From Botryococcus braunii (taxonomy: Eukaryota > Chlorophyta > Trebouxiophyceae), in NCBI GenBank assembly GCA_002005505.1, contig KV908349.1, positions 250,001 through 300,000 on the forward strand: a stretch of 50,000 nucleotides of DNA, read 5' to 3'. The notes under the pieces are model-generated. The model was not told where the DNA came from, did no database searches, and saw only the letters and a program-made list of their open reading frames with translations. Below are positions 46,571 through 50,000 of the stretch, piece after piece (position 1 is the first letter of the stretch; the number at the start of each line of letters is the position of its first letter). The position numbers and the translations under genes are program-made.

Positions 46571-48280
46571 GCTCTTTTTCTGGAGTGAGACCTTCACCTG
46601 TGGCTGCTCAGCTTCTCAAGCAAGTTACAAATGTATCCAACCAGGAAGAGACTTCGAAGGAAGTATTGGGGAAATTACATGACTTGCAGAAAGAGTTTTC
46701 AGCACTTCATACAACTCTGGCAGAGGTATGGCCCTCGCATTGAAACACGTAACATGCAAAAACTGTTGGACATGCTTGGTCTTACCTGAGTACCCGTTCT
46801 GCAGATTCGCCAACAGGGCCAGACATGCACTAGCCTTGGGAATAGTGTTGCCATTGTACAAACTGAAATTTCTGCCATAAAAGAACTGCTGATGGAAATC
46901 AAAGTCGATGCCGAAAAGATACGGACTGTCAAGGTATGACCCGGAATGATATTTCAGCACAAGTGTGCAATGGTATGCGGGTGCTGGGGCCTGCCCTGCT
47001 AACTTCGTGCTGCCCTAACCTCCTTTGACAACTTTATTGGATGTGCCAGCCCATCACAAAGCTGGTGCGAGATCAGTCGACATCAGCAAACATACTGGCA
47101 GAGCATTCTGAGCATGTAAGGGTGGAAGAAAGCATCACGCACTCGGTAAGATTTATGGTACGCCAGAAGAACGGGAGAAAGTGCTTGTGCAGGTGCACTT
47201 AAGAGCGAACCTACTAATTGCCATATATGCACAGGAAGTTACGAGGAGTGAACCAGACGCAGGACCGCCAACTCTTGTCGTTAAGAAGCGTACAGACCAC
47301 ACATGCGACAAGCATCCTTCAGCCATTTGTGCCCAAAAGAGCACATGGCATTGTAAGGAAGGCCCCAAGAGTTTTGAGCGACAAAATAAACCCAGTGTAC
47401 AACACCAGGTTGGCAGCAAAGCGCCCCGGTCTCCAGAGTATCACGACCCACATGCCCTCGCTGCTCCTGCTTCCCAGGGAATTCTTGGATACGATGTCCC
47501 CAAGAGCCAAAACCTTCAACTGGCATTTACAAGGACACCTCGGAGAATTGCTTGTGCAGAGGATTTTGGATCTCCATCCCCAGACAAGTTAAGTTGCTCA
47601 GATGGAAGTCCTTCTTCAATTCACTACATGAATCATCACTTGAGACAGGAGCACCTCCCACCCAAACTTGGCCTCCAAGATCATAGCGTGCACAACCTGA
47701 GGCCTCAAAAACGACAACGGGTAGAAGCACCCATGCCAGGTATAAGACCACCCAGTGACGTCCAGATACCCACAGCAGGCACGGACAGACTGGAGCTTCA
47801 GATAAGCAGAAACCCCACCAGAGATACGGCAAAGTTGACCACAAAGGGCCACTACTTTCTTCGATCAAAACCAAGACAGCAGAAATGTCCCCCATCAAAA
47901 AAAGCCCCAGAAACTCGTCGTACTCGCAAGAGACGCCAGAAGGGGCATTCCATGACAAAAGATACGACAAAATCTTCTGGAAAAGCTGTAGGTAAGCCAC
48001 CAGCATTGGAATGAAGTTTACCGGACATGTCTCTGCAGAGGTTGCCCCTGAGAAAAAACTAATTGACGCGCCTGGTGCAGGTTCATGCAAAGCAAATGCT
48101 TTCAAACATGCAGAAGCACACCCTCAGAAGGCAAGAGCAATGAACAGTCTAAACGCCATGCCGGCCTGTAACTTCGAACAAATTGTGCCAACCATGGCAA
48201 TGCCTGCCATTGACGATGCAGAGCTGCAGCATCAGATCCAGGTCAGATTGCGAAGGCACCGGATGAAATTGTTGATGTAA
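46571..48280 (+). CDS. Coiled-coil, basic-tailed protein of unknown function (5' end not found)
   Basis: Exons 46571-46725, 46805-46933, 47050-47115, 47235-47991 and 48039-48280 join in phase and end in TAA, giving about 449 residues. The first three encode a charged helical region (LGKLHDLQKEFSALHTTL, ISAIKELLMEIKVDAEKIR) typical of a coiled coil. The 757-base exon is Ser/Pro/Lys-rich and probably disordered, with basic clusters (PQKRQRVE, RRTRKRRQKGH) that could be nuclear localisation signals. The C-terminus ends VRLRRHRMKLLM. The last intron is only 47 nt, and reading through it meets TGA. The layout (N-terminal coiled coil, disordered middle, basic C-terminus) recalls plant meiotic PRD3/PAIR1, but I see no sequence signature and do not assign it. 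The phase-1 start of exon 46571 needs an upstream exon that I could not identify. Confidence 0.6.
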
Positions 48281-48612
48281 GCTGGGCAGACACTACCCCA
48301 AAATTTGAAAATTATTGAGGCATATCTCCAGTGAGGCAGTATCGCTGGTGTAGATACTCCTGAACAAACTGTTTCACTGCCAAATGTAAAACCGGCAGGC
48401 CTTACACATAAGTACATGGTGATACTTTCAAGATTAACTAATGTAGTTAGGTGATTACGGCTAGCACCACTTACAAGCAGTCCAAGGATGTAAGATGGAC
48501 AAATAAAGTCAGAAGTCTTGCACCGTGGCTGCAAACCCATCAAGACTTGCCTCCACAACTGCTTAAATGGACATGCAATCCTTGGAGTGGCTACCTATTT
48601 GGACCAGACCAA

Positions 48613-49847
48613 TTATCGTCTCCTTAATCTCACCACCACAAAAGCTGATATGCCAACAGCACCTGACAGAAGAAGCAACCGGCCCCACTTAAATCCTTGA
48701 CGCTTTTCTGGCATCTTCAAGAGGTCTGCCAGGTATATGTCATCGTGCCATACGTTCTTCATCCCTGGAACATGCCCTGCACCAACTACAGCCACTATGG
48801 ATGACGAACCCCTGCGAACATGTACACACCCCAACTTATAAACTGTTTATCAATGTACCCCTGCACAGGCAAACTCCCCATTTCTTATCATGAAGAGGTA
48901 TTGCACCGACCCCCTCTGCAGCCGGTGCTGCAAATCAGTGGTATAGATAAAAGCGAACAAGCAATCGGATTTAGGTGTACACAGCAAATTCTTCCAAAAA
49001 TCCCGGATAAGTGAGAAAGCGTGTTAACCACAGAAGTAATCAACCGCAGCCTGCAGTGGATCCAAACGGGCTGCAAACGGTCAGGGCCAGATCTCAGCCT
49101 GTGTAATCAGGGACAAATATATGAAGGCCTTGCACGAAGAGGAAAAGGAAAATCATACGGCAAATTCCGCAAGACTGCATCTTTTGAATAAGTTACCAAC
49201 ATGAAGGGAACACTTACTGGAGTGCTATCTGATTCAGCATGTAGACCATGAACTGATCCCTCTCGTTCAAGAGAGGCTGTAACAACCGGGGAAACTCTCT
49301 CCCAAGCTCCATAATCATTCGAGTGACAACATCCGCATCCTGCAAAGTCTTATTCCTCTTAACACTGCATCAACTTGCAAATACTGTGCATCCACACCGA
49401 CGTTCCGTGTGTAGCCCTGAGTGACAACCTCTGTGAGCCAAGCTATCTACCTAGTATAGATTCTATAAATCCAACTATATACACATGTGCAGACAAGATT
49501 GCAAGTTAATATTCCCATCTGCCCACCTGCCACTTGGCAGGTTCAAGTTCATCTGTCGTAGTACCAACTGACCCAAAGAGCAGCAGCAGTTTCTCAGCAT
49601 TGATCCTGAAATGACTCTGAATAGCAGTGTATGCTTGAGCATCCACAATTTGAAAGCTCCTTGGTACACATCACACATACTGTTCTATGTTAGACCAGGA
49701 TGCCAAGAAGCAGCTGCAAATGTACGAAAGCTAATTGGACTCACATTGCATCCGATGCATGTGTCCTCCACCTTAACCTGATTACGGCTTGCCAGAAAGC
49801 CAGGAGGGCATTTTCAGCGACACCAGGGGTGATGGTAGAGGCTACCA
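48613..49847 (-). CDS. TraB-family membrane protein, 3' exons (5' end not found)
   Basis: Minus exons 49847-49745, 49659-49527, 49339-49218 and 48811-48613 join in phase to about 185 C-terminal residues ending in TAA. The TraB/PrgY signature is clear: a helical stretch with DADVVTRMIMELGREFP and LLNERDQFMVYML, then the conserved IVAVVGAGHVPGM, where the GxGHVPG glycine-histidine core is typical of the family. A membrane helix (LLLLSGAVGISAFVVV) and the basic tail RLRRR close the protein, as in tail-anchored TraB-domain proteins of plants and animals. In plants, TRB proteins act at ER-mitochondrion contacts; assigning that here is inference. The donor after 49745 is GTGAGT, and the acceptor of 49659 (CCAAG) is the weakest. 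N-terminal exons lie upstream of 49847, probably beyond the window. Confidence 0.85.
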
Positions 49848-50000
49848 CTAAACAGAATCATGGATATTAAGACACCTAGTCATTATACAGACGGATAACA
49901 GAGCAACGCTGTCAAGAAGATGAAAAGTGAAGCATATCTTAGCCACACATAACTACCATAACTGCTACACATATGCAGTGCATGGCGTGGGGACGCATGC

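Overview
This is a eukaryotic nuclear window. Conserved proteins can be read only by joining short exons across GT-AG (and two GC-AG) introns, and every exon join proposed for the four named genes keeps codon phase. Base composition is moderate, and there are very many long dinucleotide tracts. The ariadne ligase and eIF4E look like the plant versions, so a green-lineage alga is my best guess, at low confidence. No bacterial operon features, CRISPR array, rRNA or convincing tRNA were seen.

Layout. 1-10 kb: microsatellites and a 188 bp duplicated unit, with only weak coding candidates (minus exons near 2.7, 4.7-5.1 and 8.4-8.7 kb; a possible 74-residue plus-strand protein near 6 kb). 10.1-19 kb: two confident genes in divergent arrangement. 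The minus gene is a ZnT9-type mitochondrial cation diffusion facilitator (12 exons, 484 residues). The plus gene is the cap-binding factor eIF4E (6 exons, 214 residues, first coding exon only ATGG). Their start codons are 485 bp apart. 19-23 kb: repeats, including a fold-back element. 23.1-30.9 kb: a second divergent pair, with a small unrecognised minus gene and a plus-strand ariadne-type RBR ubiquitin ligase (11 exons, 571 residues) that carries a SUMO-interaction-like motif at its C-terminus. 32.3-42.5 kb: minus-strand exons of one or two unrecognised genes. The 3' part encodes a very long acidic, Ala/Gly/Gln-rich protein; the 5' part has a transit-peptide-like start and membrane segments. 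42.6-46.5 kb: mostly noncoding, with hairpins and one open stretch. 46.6-48.3 kb: a plus-strand coiled-coil, basic-tailed protein of unknown function. 48.6-49.85 kb: the 3' exons of a minus-strand TraB-family protein with a C-terminal membrane anchor.

The recognised genes are housekeeping functions (zinc homeostasis, translation initiation, ubiquitination, TraB membrane protein) and do not form a pathway. The more unusual material is genomic: long (TG)n, (GA)n and poly-G tracts inside introns of conserved genes, repeated (CG)n caps on (TG)n tracts, GC-AG introns, apparent introns of 37-47 nt, and a poly-G run ending three bases before an exon. I found no clear new multi-gene system; the best candidates for undescribed proteins are the genes at 32.3-37.7 kb, 46.6-48.3 kb and 23.1-23.4 kb.
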